A stretch of 64,000 nucleotides of DNA from assembly GCA_016721385.1 (NCBI GenBank), contig JADKIE010000009.1:32996-96995 (forward strand), written 5' to 3'. The notes under the pieces were generated by a model that saw only the letters and a list, made by a program, of their open reading frames with translations, was not told the DNA's origin and ran no database searches. A program made the position numbers and the translations under genes. This DNA comes from Chitinophagaceae bacterium. GTDB taxonomy: Bacteria; Bacteroidota; Bacteroidia; Chitinophagales; Chitinophagaceae. Shown in pieces: positions 29,917-39,717 of the stretch; position 1 is the stretch's first letter; each line of letters opens with the position of its first letter.

Positions 29917-30386
29917 TTAGTGGCATTTAAAATAATCAAAAGGTTCTTTGCAATCCCGGCATTGGTATAAGCTTTACAGGCTGTGCTGCCAAATTCGCTT
30001 TTTAATTTTGTATTGGTTGAGTTACACAATGGGCACTCTATTCCATCTGTTGCAATTTCAAATTTTTTATTTGGAGCTGAAATTCCATATTCTTTTAATT
30101 TTCTTTTACCTTCTTCGGTCATCCAATCGGTTGTCCATGCAGGCGAAAGTACAGAGGTGATTTTTAAATTTTTAAAACCATTTTCTAATAACTTCATTTT
30201 AATATCCATACTTATCATATCCATTGCCGGGCAACCTGTATAAGTTGGTGTAATAATAACTTCCACCTCATCCTTATTTAATTTTACATCTCTTACAATG
30301 CCTAAATCTAAAATGGAGAGTACGGGTACTTCAGGGTCGTAAACAAATTCTAGTATTTTCCAAATAGCTTCTTTAGTAGTCTTCAT
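29917..30386 (-). CDS. paaD: Phenylacetyl-CoA epoxidase subunit PaaD; one frame break at the zinc site
   Basis: About 156 residues. N-terminal MIP18/SufT-like domain: DPEVPVLSILDLGIVRDV, TPTYTGCPAMDMI, VLSPAWTTDWMTEEGK. The C-terminus has GIECPLCNSTNTKLKSEFGSTACKA. As written the end reads YTNAGIAKNLL, but one T restored to GCTTATACC gives LYQCRDCKEPFDYFKCH, the second half of the zinc-binding cysteine cluster expected in PaaD, with a stop at 29917. PaaD is thought to help metal/iron-sulfur maturation of the PaaABCE epoxidase. Starts 2 bases after the preceding gene, so translation is coupled to it. Confidence 0.9.
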
Positions 30387-30388
30387 TT

Positions 30389-32393
30389 TTATTTATTAAT
30401 AGCCGATAAGGACAACCCTTGGGCAAGCTTTAACCCAAACAAAAATTTTGTTACACTACCACCTGCATGCATCATACTCCAACCAGGGGAGGAAGTATAG
30501 CCTTCGTATATAGGTATTGGTGGTGTATAATATTCGTTAATAGGAGGACTTGTGCTAACTGATTTTATTGCTTTAGAATCCTTGTCATAATGCACATAAC
30601 TTTCTTGTGGTTTTAAAAAAACATACACTTTTGTTTTATCGCCAATGTTAGCTAAATAGGGTACCTGTGTACTACCGCTTTCAAATAAATTGATAGCTAA
30701 ATCTTTTTTTTCTTTTTGTCCAGGTTTGGAACTGTATGTTTCAATCGTTCTTGTGGTTATATCGTTTACACTAAAACTTACATTACCTCTATCCTTATAC
30801 GAATCTCCAGTACGAGTAACCTCAATTTCTAAGTAGGCAGTTTGAAATTGCCCCCCTTGGATGTGGTTTTACTTTAAAAAGCCGCTGTTAACAATCCCTT
30901 CTTTAGATTTTTTTACTAGCTTATCATGAAACTCTTTTCGCATTTCTTCTCTAACAAATTCAGGCACTGGAGCTCCAGTATAATCCTCTATATTATCGCA
31001 AGCCAAGTCTACAACTTGACCTTCGGCCATTGCAGTTAAATCATCTACATTGGGTAGGCTTGGCGGAATGCCCACTGCTACCATTCCTCCTTTAAAAACG
31101 GTAGAAGCAATGGCTCCGCAAACTTCTGGGCCTGCCTTTTCCTGTAGTTTTGTTGCAGGATTTATTACATAGCCTGCGGTACCGGAATTGCATTGTAATT
31201 CTACAAATTTATCTTGTGCATAATTTACCACATCGTTATAAAATTTTGATGCACCATTTATTGTTTTTAAGGTAAAACCTGTTACCCCATCAAAAGCTTT
31301 TTCGTACCAAGCTTTTTCTTTTGGGGGTTCAGGGCAAAGCGTAGTGCCTATTGGAAAGGCAGCTCTAAAATATTCCTCAAAATTATCTTGCTTTAAGCCA
31401 AATATATCATTATCCTTTAAGCCAAATGCCGATGATTGGGATGGTGGGTTTGGTTTTGGCGGAAAATTATAATCTGCAATAACAGTACAATTTGCAAAAT
31501 CGCTTTCAGGGAAATGTACTGGCACATATTTTATATTAGTTATAGTATAATCATTGGCCAAATAATTTTGTGGGGCAGCAGGCACCCAAGGTTTTTGATT
31601 TTTTCTATTAATACCACTTCGTTAGATATTTTTCAAGCGGTTTTTTATTTGCATCTAATGGAATTAATCGGATATAAAATTTACGAGTGCCATTGCCAAA
31701 AACTTTAAACTTTGATAAGGATAAGTTTAGCATTGGCTTTGTGGTGCTATTCCTATTTGCTGTGGCTCTGGTATTATTATTTACTTGGTTATTTTGTTTA
31801 GGTGTGTTTATTGCTTGTACAGGGTTAATTTTATTTTTTAAACCAGATAATTTTTCTCTGCTTTCCATATTTTCATCATCTGTGTAGTTTACTTCAAAAT
31901 AAACAGAGTCGACGCCATTTATTATTATTTCTCCTTTACGTATTACTCCTGTAAAATTAGGATCGTTGATTAATGAAAAAGGCTGGGTAGAAATTTGCCA
32001 AAGCCCAAATGCAGTGCCAGCAGGTATTTTTCGCCAAGTAAGTGTTTTTTTCCAGTTTTTTGTTTTTGGATATGCTTCCGAAATTTCATTAATAGCTGTT
32101 TTATTAAATTCCCAATAAGTAGGAAATTCGGCACCACCTGCTACATAATTAGAAAATTGCAGCAATGAAAAACTATTAGCAAAATAATTCAACACCTCTT
32201 TATTTAAAACACCTAAACTAATTGGAGCATCAGGCGTATTTATTTGCCTTGTAGATGGTTGTGTTTCTTTAGGTACTCTAATTACATTTGTGTTATTGGG
32301 CTTTACAATTGAAGGCGTTTGAGCAAAAGAAAATTTTATTAATAATAGAAAGAAGTAAAAGAAAATGGCTTTTATAAAATGTACTTTTTGCAT
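30389..32393 (-). CDS. Large secreted protein of unknown function inside the paa cluster; three or more frame breaks
   Basis: Three open pieces (32393-31608, 31585-30869, and ~30850-30389) join into one protein of ~668 residues. Signal peptide MQKVHFIKAIFFYFFLLLIKFSFAQ. The first break is repaired by one A (EKNQKPWVPAAPQNYL). After GFLK the text continues QFQTAYLEIEVTRTGDSYKDRG and KVYVFLKPQESYVHY to the stop. The middle has six scattered cysteines and a GIPPSLPNVDDLTAMAEG segment. I do not recognise a family. It lies 49 bases after paaC and 2 bases before paaD, so it must be part of the same transcript. A role at the cell surface, such as aromatic acid capture, is speculation. Confidence 0.7.
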
Positions 32394-32442
32394 ATACTAA
32401 AACTTAGAAATACAAGTTACAGTTTTAATAACACAATGCAAA

Positions 32443-33192
32443 CTACCATTGGCTATTGGGATAAGCCCTTTGCACATACTGTAACTCTGTTAATATTAAT
32501 CCTAAATGCTCTGTATGAATGCCTTGCTTGCCGCCGGATTGCATGTATATATTTTCTGGAACAGACAATGTTGCCTCCGTAAAAAGGGCTTTTACTTTTG
32601 CTGACCAATTATTCTGTAAAGCATTAAAGTCAATACCCATTTCTTTTTCATATTCTGCTGGTATAAACATTTCGCCGGTATAGCTCCATAATTCATCAAT
32701 TGCATTTAGCATTCTTTCTTTACTTTCTGCAGTGCCATCACCAAGGCGTACAACCCACTCACTACTCCAACGTACATGATACTTTATTTCTTTTAATGCT
32801 TTTGTGCAAATAGCAGCTAATTGTTCATCTGCATTATTTTGCAATTGTTCAAATAATAAATACTGATATTGGCTAAAAAGATATTGACGTAAAATAGTTT
32901 GCCCCCAATCGCCATTAGGTTGCTCAACTAATAACAGGTTTTTAAATTCTCTTTCTGTACGTAAATAAGCTAATGAGTCTTCTGTGGCATTATTACCTAT
33001 TATTTGTGCAGCGTATTGATAAAAATTTCGACTTTGCCCCAGTAAGTCTAATGAAATATTTGTTATGGCAATATCCTGCTCCAATATTGGACCATGACCA
33101 CACCACTCTGCGTTGCGTTGGGCAAGTATTAATGTTGTGTCGGCAATCGATAATATAAAATTGGTTAATCTATTCTCCATAATAATTCCCAT
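32443..33192 (-). CDS. paaC: Phenylacetyl-CoA 1,2-epoxidase structural subunit
   Basis: 249 residues (245 from the ATG at 33180), intact. Ferritin-like helical bundle that pairs with PaaA but lacks a working di-iron site. Typical marks: LILAQRNAEWCGHGPILEQDIA, LDLLGQSRNFYQYAAQI, FKNLLLVEQPNGDWGQTI, EIKYHVRWSSEWVVRLGDGT and GIHTEHLGLILTELQYVQRA. Part of PaaABC(D)E, which makes ring-1,2-epoxyphenylacetyl-CoA from phenylacetyl-CoA, O2 and NADPH. 13 bases downstream of paaB. Confidence 0.95.
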   Translation of the reverse strand: MGIIMENRLTNFILSIADTTLILAQRNAEWCGHGPILEQDIAITNISLDLLGQSRNFYQYAAQIIGNNATEDSLAYLRTEREFKNLLLVEQPNGDWGQTILRQYLFSQYQYLLFEQLQNNADEQLAAICTKALKEIKYHVRWSSEWVVRLGDGTAESKERMLNAIDELWSYTGEMFIPAEYEKEMGIDFNALQNNWSAKVKALFTEATLSVPENIYMQSGGKQGIHTEHLGLILTELQYVQRAYPNSQW

Positions 33193-33205
33193 AAAGTGTT
33201 AACGT

Positions 33206-33571
33206 TTACATATAATTTACTTCATCTGGTAAAATATAAAATGTAGGATGCCTGTAAATTTTATCCACTGCCGGTTCGTATAATTCACCAGCCTCTTCCG
33301 GATTGCTGGCTGTAATATATTTACTTTCTACCACCCAAATGCTTACACCTTCTTGCCTACGGGTATAAACATCTCTGGCATTTTCCATTGCCATAGCTGC
33401 ATCTGCCGCATGCAGGCTACCTACATGCTTATGATCTAAACCTTGTTTGCTACGGATGAAAATTTCCCACAACGGCCATGTTGTTGCATCTTGTGCAGAT
33501 TGGTAAGTACTACCTGCAGATTTTTCTTCTGGTATATCGCCGTAATAATATTTTGTAATCTTAATGTTCAT
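33206..33571 (-). CDS. paaB: Phenylacetyl-CoA 1,2-epoxidase subunit PaaB
   Basis: 121 residues, slightly longer than the E. coli protein. The conserved core WPLWEIFIRSKQGLDHKHVG and SLHAADAAMAMENARDVYTRR is present. PaaB is a small bridging subunit of the epoxidase. It lies 19 bases after paaA and 13 before paaC, in the standard A-B-C order. Confidence 0.95.
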   Translation of the reverse strand: MNIKITKYYYGDIPEEKSAGSTYQSAQDATTWPLWEIFIRSKQGLDHKHVGSLHAADAAMAMENARDVYTRRQEGVSIWVVESKYITASNPEEAGELYEPAVDKIYRHPTFYILPDEVNYM

Positions 33572-33590
33572 AAAAAATGGTTTATTATAT

Positions 33591-34538
33591 TTACGCTGCT
33601 TCTAAAGAGCTTTTAGATTTTTTCTTTTCGGTATAAGCCATGGCGGCTTCCCTTACCCAACGTCCTTCTTCGTGTGCTTTGCGCCTTGCAGCCAAACGTT
33701 GTTTATTGCAGGGGCCATTACCTTTAACTACTGCCCAAAATTCATCCCAGTTTATTTCGCCAAAATCGTAATGTTTTCTTTGCTCATTCCAGTTTAATTT
33801 ATTGTCGGGCAATTTCATGCCCAATACTTTTATTTGCTCGGCAATCATGTCCACAAAATTTTGCCTTAATTCATCGTTTGTTTTTCTTTTTATTTTCCAT
33901 TTCATGCTTTGATCACTGTTGGTAGATTCGGTATCTTTTGGCCCAAACATCATAAGGCTTGGCCACCACCAGCGGTTGATAGCATCCTGGCACATAGCTT
34001 TTTGCTCGGCAGTACCTTTTGATAAAACCAACAACGATTCAAAGCCCTGACGTTGATGAAAACTTTCTTCCTTGCAAATACGAACCATTGCTCTGGCATA
34101 AGGGCCATACGATGTTCGGGTGAGCATTACCTGGTTCATAATAGCAGCACCATCTACCAGCCAGCCAATTGCACCAACATCGGCCCAGGATAATGTTGGG
34201 TAATTAAATATAGAAGAGTATTTTGCTTTGCCACTATGTAAATCTGCAATCATTTCATCTCTGCTCATACCTAACGTTTCGGCAGCGCTGTATAAGTATA
34301 AGCCGTGCCCAGCTTCGTCCTGAGCCTTGGCTATTAGTATTGCTTTTCGTTTTAAAGATGGTGCTCTGCTTATCCAATTACCTTCGGGCAACATACCAAC
34401 TATTTCGCTGTGTGCATGCTGGCTAATTTGACGGATATTTGTTTTGCGATATGCTTCGGGCATCCAGTCTTTAGGCTCAATTTTTATTTCGTTATCAATT
34501 TGTGCTTGAAAATGTTGTTCAAAATTTTGAATAGACAT
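33591..34538 (-). CDS. paaA: Phenylacetyl-CoA 1,2-epoxidase catalytic subunit
   Basis: 315 residues, intact. Di-iron ferritin-like catalytic subunit. Iron ligands are in EIVGMLPEGNW, AQDEAGHGLYLYSAAE (ExxH) and ICKEESFHQRQGFE; the C-terminal NGPCNKQRLAARRKAHEEG is typical. First gene of the minus-strand paa run; the ~140 bases to the divergent OmpH gene must hold its promoter. Confidence 0.96.
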   Translation of the reverse strand: MSIQNFEQHFQAQIDNEIKIEPKDWMPEAYRKTNIRQISQHAHSEIVGMLPEGNWISRAPSLKRKAILIAKAQDEAGHGLYLYSAAETLGMSRDEMIADLHSGKAKYSSIFNYPTLSWADVGAIGWLVDGAAIMNQVMLTRTSYGPYARAMVRICKEESFHQRQGFESLLVLSKGTAEQKAMCQDAINRWWWPSLMMFGPKDTESTNSDQSMKWKIKRKTNDELRQNFVDMIAEQIKVLGMKLPDNKLNWNEQRKHYDFGEINWDEFWAVVKGNGPCNKQRLAARRKAHEEGRWVREAAMAYTEKKKSKSSLEAA

Positions 34539-34681
34539 AGCAATGGTTTGTTAACAAAGATAATAAAACAAAAGAGCTAAAAGTTTGTGGTTTTGATATT
34601 AAAATACCACTTATTGGGTATTTTATAATTTAATGCATATTGTATTTTTAAGTTTATTACTTTACAACTAAAATTATCATA

Positions 34682-35178
34682 ATGAAGAAAACAATTATTC
34701 TGATTGCTGTTTTATTAGGAACACAAGTTGCATTAAGGGCCCAAACAAAAATTGGATATGTAAGCCCCGACGAAATTTTTGCTTTAATGCCGGATGTTAA
34801 GGCTGCCGATGTGGCACTGGCAAAATATCAGGAAGAACTTGCCCAAGCTATAAAGATTCCGAAGAAGAACTGAACACTGCGTATGCAAAATTTGTAAAAG
34901 ATTCTGCCCAAATGAATGGTGCGGTTAAAAATGCTAAACGTAAAGATTTGCAAGACAGGATTTCGGGCTTACAAACAAAACAAACGCAATTAAACGAAGC
35001 ACTTGAAACAGAAAAGCAAAGGCAACTAGCACCAATTAGAGAAAAAATGCTTAAAGCCATTAAAGATGTTGCCAAAGAAATGGGTTACGATCATGTACTG
35101 TATAAAGAATCGGCTATTATATTTCCGGCGGCAACTGACCTTACAAATTCGGTAAAGAAAAAATTGGGAATACAATAA
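34682..35178 (+). CDS. OmpH/Skp family periplasmic chaperone; one frame break
   Basis: About 165 residues. Signal peptide MKKTIILIAVLLGTQVALRAQ, then TKIGYVSPDEIFALMPDVKAADVAL, the usual start of Skp-like proteins. One T restored near 34851 joins QAYKDSEEELNTAYAKF to the helical coiled-coil part (RISGLQTKQTQLNEALETEKQRQ) and the end GYDHVLYKESAIIFPAATDLT. Skp binds unfolded outer membrane proteins. Followed by a strong terminator. Confidence 0.85.
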
Positions 35179-35246
35179 ATGAAAAATAATAAACTGGAAT
35201 CAGTTAATAAAAAACGGACTAAAAGAGTAAAAGTTATATTCTAAAA

Positions 35247-35280
35247 AAAGAGCAATCAATTTTGATTGCTCTTTGTATTT
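35247..35280. terminator. Bidirectional intrinsic terminator
   Basis: A 13-base stem AAAGAGCAATCAA / TTGATTGCTCTTT with a very short loop, A-rich before and T-rich after. It lies between the convergent OmpH gene and the lipoprotein gene and can serve both. Confidence 0.8.
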
Positions 35281-35300
35281 TAGGTTTAATGGTTTGCTTT

Positions 35301-35981
35301 TTATCTTGCGTAAACGCCATTTACACTTAGCACAGCACCCGGGCCGCCACCTAAGCCAACAGGAGGTATTATAATTTTAACTTCTTTGCCATCTACCTTT
35401 AAAACTGTTTTACCGGAGGCTCTTTCTACACCTTGCTGGTAAAATGGCATTGGGCTACCCATTGCTCTGTTAATTAAGTAAGGTTTACCTAAATCACCCA
35501 TAGTGCATTCAAACGTGTGGCCGCCGGCAACAACTTTTGCAGTAGCGCCATTAGCATCATATTTAATATCAAACGTACTAATTACTGTAGGCGCTTTTTC
35601 AAACGGAGTGCCTGCAAAAATTTTAGGACCAAAATAATCGCCTACAATTTTATTGGAACTTACAAAACCCATCACAACAGGTGGTTGTAAGGTATCTGGC
35701 CTGTATAAAATCATACCACTTGGTGCTTTACCCACAGGTGTATTTACCATATTAGCTACATGAAAAATTACATTAGGCATTTTATAAGAAGCGTCTGTAA
35801 CACCAGCCACATCTATACCTCCTTCCCAACTCATCCAATCGGTTACGTTTGGATTTACGGCTGCTGCGGCTTCTGTTTTTGGAGTTTCTTTTTCGGTTGG
35901 CTTTGGAGCATCTGGTTTGGGATCATTGTTGCATGATGCAAAAATGAATAATGCAATTGCCGGAATTAGGTTCTTTTTCAT
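35301..35981 (-). CDS. Lipoprotein of unknown function
   Basis: 226 residues. Lipobox FASCNND, then a Pro/Lys/Glu linker (KPDAPKPTEKETPKTEAAAA). The mature domain is beta-rich, with WMSWEGGIDVAGV, YKMPNVIFHVANM and a Gly-rich end (PPVGLGGGPGAVLSVNGVY). Intact. It follows the response regulator gene on the same strand with 76 bases between. Family not recognised. Confidence 0.65.
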   Translation of the reverse strand: MKKNLIPAIALFIFASCNNDPKPDAPKPTEKETPKTEAAAAVNPNVTDWMSWEGGIDVAGVTDASYKMPNVIFHVANMVNTPVGKAPSGMILYRPDTLQPPVVMGFVSSNKIVGDYFGPKIFAGTPFEKAPTVISTFDIKYDANGATAKVVAGGHTFECTMGDLGKPYLINRAMGSPMPFYQQGVERASGKTVLKVDGKEVKIIIPPVGLGGGPGAVLSVNGVYAR

Positions 35982-36057
35982 TTAAATGATTTTAATGTTT
36001 AAGAAACTAAAAGTATAGGATTAAAAAAGAGAAGACAATACCCTGTAAAGGGTATTT

Positions 36058-36729
36058 TTAAATAAACCATTTATGTTCATTTGCTTTATTTACAGCTTCT
36101 ATTTTTGTATGTATATGTAGCTTTGAATAAATATTTTCGATATGCTTGCGTACTGTTCCATGACTAATATAAAGCTTATCGGCAATTTGCTGATAGCTTA
36201 ACCCTTTTACTAATTGTTGCAAAAGTTCTGTTTCTCTATCGCTTAAATTATAATCAATTGGTTGGGGAGTTTGGTTGGTAACTGTTTTTTCTCTTAAAAG
36301 AGTTAAAGCCTTAGCAGCAATATGTGGGCTCATGGGGCCACCGCCCAATATTACATCTTCAATGGCGCTTACTATTTTATACGCTTTGCTATCTTTAAGT
36401 AAATACCCAGCGGCGCCTGCTTTTATAGCTTCAAATACCTTTTCATCGTTATCAAAAACGGTGAGTATTAATACTTTTATATCAGTTTCTTTGGTGATAA
36501 TTGTTGTAGCCTCTATGCCATTCATTACTGGCATTTCAATATCCATTAAAATTACCTGAGGCATTTTTTTTGCATTACTTAATGTATCAATCAAATCTTG
36601 TCCGTTGTTAGCTATAAAAAGCACTTTAATATTATCAGCGAAGCTTAAATTTTCTTTTAATTGCTCTGCTAATCCTGCATTATCATCTACAATTACAATG
36701 TTTACTATTTCGTTCATTTTATTAAGCAT
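36058..36729 (-). CDS. NarL/FixJ-type response regulator
   Basis: 223 residues. Receiver domain with acidic pair in IVIVDDNAG, phospho-acceptor Asp63 (VILMDIEMPVMNG), Thr in LILTVFDND and Lys in GYLLKDS. LuxR-type HTH at ~160-215: LSDRETELLQQLVKGLSYQQIADKLYISHGTVRKHIENI (given here in overlapping short motifs LSDRETELLQQL, SYQQIADKL and HGTVRKHIE). The start overlaps the kinase stop by 8 bases, or begins at the ATG at 36717. Cognate partner of the kinase and candidate binder of the 48-bp repeats at 39624 and 44031. Confidence 0.93.
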   Translation of the reverse strand: MLNKMNEIVNIVIVDDNAGLAEQLKENLSFADNIKVLFIANNGQDLIDTLSNAKKMPQVILMDIEMPVMNGIEATTIITKETDIKVLILTVFDNDEKVFEAIKAGAAGYLLKDSKAYKIVSAIEDVILGGGPMSPHIAAKALTLLREKTVTNQTPQPIDYNLSDRETELLQQLVKGLSYQQIADKLYISHGTVRKHIENIYSKLHIHTKIEAVNKANEHKWFI

Positions 36730-39613
36730 TTAATAAGGGTAGCAAAATTGTTATGGTAGTGCCTTTGTTTATTTTGCTATCCATTGTATAAGTTCCGTTG
36801 ATTTCTGCAATCCTTTCTTTAATATTTTTTAACCCATTACTGGTAAATTCGTTATTAGTGTTAAAGCCTTTGCCATTATCTGTAATTATAATTTTCAACT
36901 CTTTTTTGTTAGTAATAAAATAGAATTCTGATTTTGTTGCATCTGAATGTTTTACAATATTTTGAGTAGCTTCTTGTATAATACGAAAAAGTTGAAGGCT
37001 TTGATTAGCCGTTAACATCCCACTTATTTCTCCCTCTGTTTTTACATCCCACTCTATACTTTTTTGGGGCAACACTCTTTGCAAAAAATTTCTTGTTCGG
37101 AGTACAAATTCTTCAAGGCTATGGCTGTTTTCTTGCACAGCCCAAATGGTTTCTCTAAGTATGTTTACCGTTTCTCTGCTTTGGTCGCTTAATTGTTGTA
37201 CTTTTTCTAATGCCTCTTTGGGTTGATTATTTAGCAAACGGTTTTCAATATTATCGGTTTGTGCAATTATTGTGACTAAGCTTGTTCCTAAATGGTCATG
37301 TAAGTCTTTAGAAATTCGCTCTCTTTCTTTAGATAAACTTTCTTCTAATTTTTTTTCAGCAAGTTGCTTTTTTTCTTTTTGTTTTCTATATAATGCAGAA
37401 ATACTATACAATCCTAATGCTGTTGCCAATACACTTAAAATCAAAAACCAGCCTCTTTGCCAATAAGGTGCATCTACTTTAAATGATGCTAATAAAACTT
37501 CTTTACTTTCTGCACCATCTGCACTTATGCTTTTAGCAAATAATTGATAATCGCCAGTTCGTAATTTAGAAAATTTAATAGTTAAAGAATCCGCTACTAA
37601 AATATATGTTTCATTGTTGCCTTGCAGTTTATAATAAATTTCTGGTTTTATAAATGGGTTTGCATCTATGGGTTTAAAAGTAAAAGCAACATCAGAAAAA
37701 TTTGTAGGTAAATTAAACGAGTGATAATTGGAAACAGTTTTATTATCATACTGCACCAATTGCAAAGCAGGTATAGTGTTATTCAATTCTTTTTTTATTC
37801 CGCTCAGTTGAGTAATAAAAATTCGTTTAGTTGACCCGGTAACTAAAGTGTTTGTTTCAATATTATAAGTATAAGATTGCACTACATCATCTTTACCTTC
37901 TATTACGGGCATAGTGGAAAGGGCAACAAATTGGTTGTTTTTATACTCATTCAGGTATTTATCTGTTACCACCCAATAGTTGTCCTTATTATCGTGAAAT
38001 GAAAATAAACAACGGTTTCCTTTAATTCCATTAGCAACGGTAAATGTTTTAACTACTTTACCCTGAGTATATGCTGCCACACCCTTAGCGGTGCTTATCC
38101 AAAGTGTGTCTTTATTCTCATGTACATCATACACTGCATTGGAAGGTAAGCCGTCTTTGGTTGTAAGCATAATGTATTTTTGGTTAGGATAAATGAGTTG
38201 TACCCCATCTTCGTAATTTAACGCTGCAAAACAATTTGAAAAAGACAAAAGCTTCTCACAAACTGCCATTGTTAAAGGACTGCCCTCATACCGGTTTTGG
38301 TATTTACCATCTTGTTCCCATATATGAGTACCATAAGAACCTGCATAATATTTTTTACCAAATTTAATTACAGATGAAACACCTGCACCAATATATTGTG
38401 TTTCCTTTCTTAGCAATTGATTGCCTGCAATGTTGTAAACAGAATAACCGGATAGGGTTGAAATATAAATATCGTTTCCCCAAATATTTATACCCTGTAT
38501 ATTTTTTTCTGGCAGATTAAACTTCTGCACATTTGTTAGATTCTCCAGATTAAACAGTAATAATTTTTCTTCTGACACCGCATATATTGTTTTATCCCTT
38601 TGTGCAAGGCTTTTTACGGCCATATCGGTACTAATTCTGGCATTCCTTTCTGGCAGTTTCATCAATAAACCCCCACCTAATGTAGATAGCAATAGTTTGT
38701 TGGTTTTGTTTTGCTTTACATCTGTTACCATGGTACTGGTAAGTCCTTCTTTTTCTGTAAAATGTTTTTCCGTTTCCCCATTTTTATTTATAACATACAA
38801 GCCACTTTTTTCATTCCATACATAAAAACCATTTTCTCTATCTAAAATATGTAGGTACTCATTGTGTTCATTAAATACTCTTATTGGGTTACTCCCATTT
38901 TTTGACTTTAGCAGATATAATGAATTAGGATTGGTATAAACAGAGTCGTTTTTTTTTCTTAATAAATCGTAATAATCTATTGTAAAATTTGTAGTGTCTA
39001 TTTTCCAACCAAGATAATTTTGTAAAGAATTTGGACTATTGCGTTTGTTATTGTTTTTATTTTTTATTAACTCCAAATGTTGTTTTTTAAAATCAACAGC
39101 CAATGTAAAATTGGCCAAGCTGTCGTTGTAAGTAAAAATTTTTTGTGCCTTATCAGGCTTTTCGTTATTAACAAAATAGCCGGTTTTATTGTATTTATTA
39201 GCAAACGTATAAAAAAACAAATCGCCGTTGTTATTAGTTTGATGTTCATATGGCGCAACTCCAGTTTTTACCAGCGTTACTTTACCGGTACCAATATTAT
39301 AATGGTACAAACCTTTACTGCTTACACCCAGCCAAATGCTGGCTTTACCTGTACAAATAACTTTTATAATATAATTACCAGGCAATCCATCATTGGTAGT
39401 AAACACCTTCCAGGTAAAGCCATCAAATTTTGCAAGGCCTTTGTCTGTACCAATCCATAAAAAACCATTTTCATCTTCATCAATGCTCATTACATAATTG
39501 CTGGGTAGCCCATCTTTGGTAGTATATGCCTGAAACGCCGATACCTGCTGTGCAGTGCCAGAAGTTGCCATGGCTGTAATGAATAAAATAATAAATAAAA
39601 TACTCTGTAACAC
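36722..39613 (-). CDS. Two-component sensor histidine kinase with beta-propeller sensor domain
   Basis: 963 residues, intact. A signal/anchor sequence (MLQSILFIILFITAMATSG) is followed by two-bladed reg_prop repeats forming periplasmic propellers (TKDGLPSNYVMSIDEDENGFLWIG, TNDGLPGNYI), then a Y_Y_Y Ig-like domain (VAFTFKPIDANPF...YKLQGNNE), one membrane helix (GWFLILSVLATALGLYSISAL), and a HisKA_3 dimerisation domain with His772 in KDLHDHLGTS. The HATPase region has NGKGFNTNNE and SNGLKNIKERI. This is the layout of polymer-sensing kinases in Bacteroidota. Divergent from the 935-residue T9SS protein. Confidence 0.93.
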   Translation of the reverse strand: MLQSILFIILFITAMATSGTAQQVSAFQAYTTKDGLPSNYVMSIDEDENGFLWIGTDKGLAKFDGFTWKVFTTNDGLPGNYIIKVICTGKASIWLGVSSKGLYHYNIGTGKVTLVKTGVAPYEHQTNNNGDLFFYTFANKYNKTGYFVNNEKPDKAQKIFTYNDSLANFTLAVDFKKQHLELIKNKNNNKRNSPNSLQNYLGWKIDTTNFTIDYYDLLRKKNDSVYTNPNSLYLLKSKNGSNPIRVFNEHNEYLHILDRENGFYVWNEKSGLYVINKNGETEKHFTEKEGLTSTMVTDVKQNKTNKLLLSTLGGGLLMKLPERNARISTDMAVKSLAQRDKTIYAVSEEKLLLFNLENLTNVQKFNLPEKNIQGINIWGNDIYISTLSGYSVYNIAGNQLLRKETQYIGAGVSSVIKFGKKYYAGSYGTHIWEQDGKYQNRYEGSPLTMAVCEKLLSFSNCFAALNYEDGVQLIYPNQKYIMLTTKDGLPSNAVYDVHENKDTLWISTAKGVAAYTQGKVVKTFTVANGIKGNRCLFSFHDNKDNYWVVTDKYLNEYKNNQFVALSTMPVIEGKDDVVQSYTYNIETNTLVTGSTKRIFITQLSGIKKELNNTIPALQLVQYDNKTVSNYHSFNLPTNFSDVAFTFKPIDANPFIKPEIYYKLQGNNETYILVADSLTIKFSKLRTGDYQLFAKSISADGAESKEVLLASFKVDAPYWQRGWFLILSVLATALGLYSISALYRKQKEKKQLAEKKLEESLSKERERISKDLHDHLGTSLVTIIAQTDNIENRLLNNQPKEALEKVQQLSDQSRETVNILRETIWAVQENSHSLEEFVLRTRNFLQRVLPQKSIEWDVKTEGEISGMLTANQSLQLFRIIQEATQNIVKHSDATKSEFYFITNKKELKIIITDNGKGFNTNNEFTSNGLKNIKERIAEINGTYTMDSKINKGTTITILLPLLNA

Positions 39614-39623
39614 TTATTTTGTA

Positions 39624-39671
39624 AAGTTTGGGATAAAGTTACACTTCAAAATACGCAGTTCGTCGTATTTG
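39624..39671. promoter_or_regulatory. 48-bp regulatory repeat, copy 1
   Basis: Lies in the 104-bp divergent region between the kinase and the 935-residue surface protein. 46 of 48 bases match 44031-44078. Its right part is a dyad, AAATACG and CGTATTT around CAGTTCGT. A further AAACTTGCA is shared downstream of both copies. Likely binding site for a dimeric regulator. Confidence 0.65.
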
Positions 39672-39717
39672 CAGCAATTGCAAAAAATAAATCTTGCAGT
39701 AATAAATTAAACTTGCA

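Noticed and set aside
30389..30628. Separate small gene upstream of paaD
   Set aside because: The same frame continues upstream with coding-like sequence (QFQTAYLEIEVTRTG, DLAINLFESGSTQV) joining the secreted protein.
35179..35244. A 21-codon frame (MKNNKLESVNKK...) after the OmpH gene
   Set aside because: It is short, lacks a ribosome binding site of its own and lies right before the terminator.
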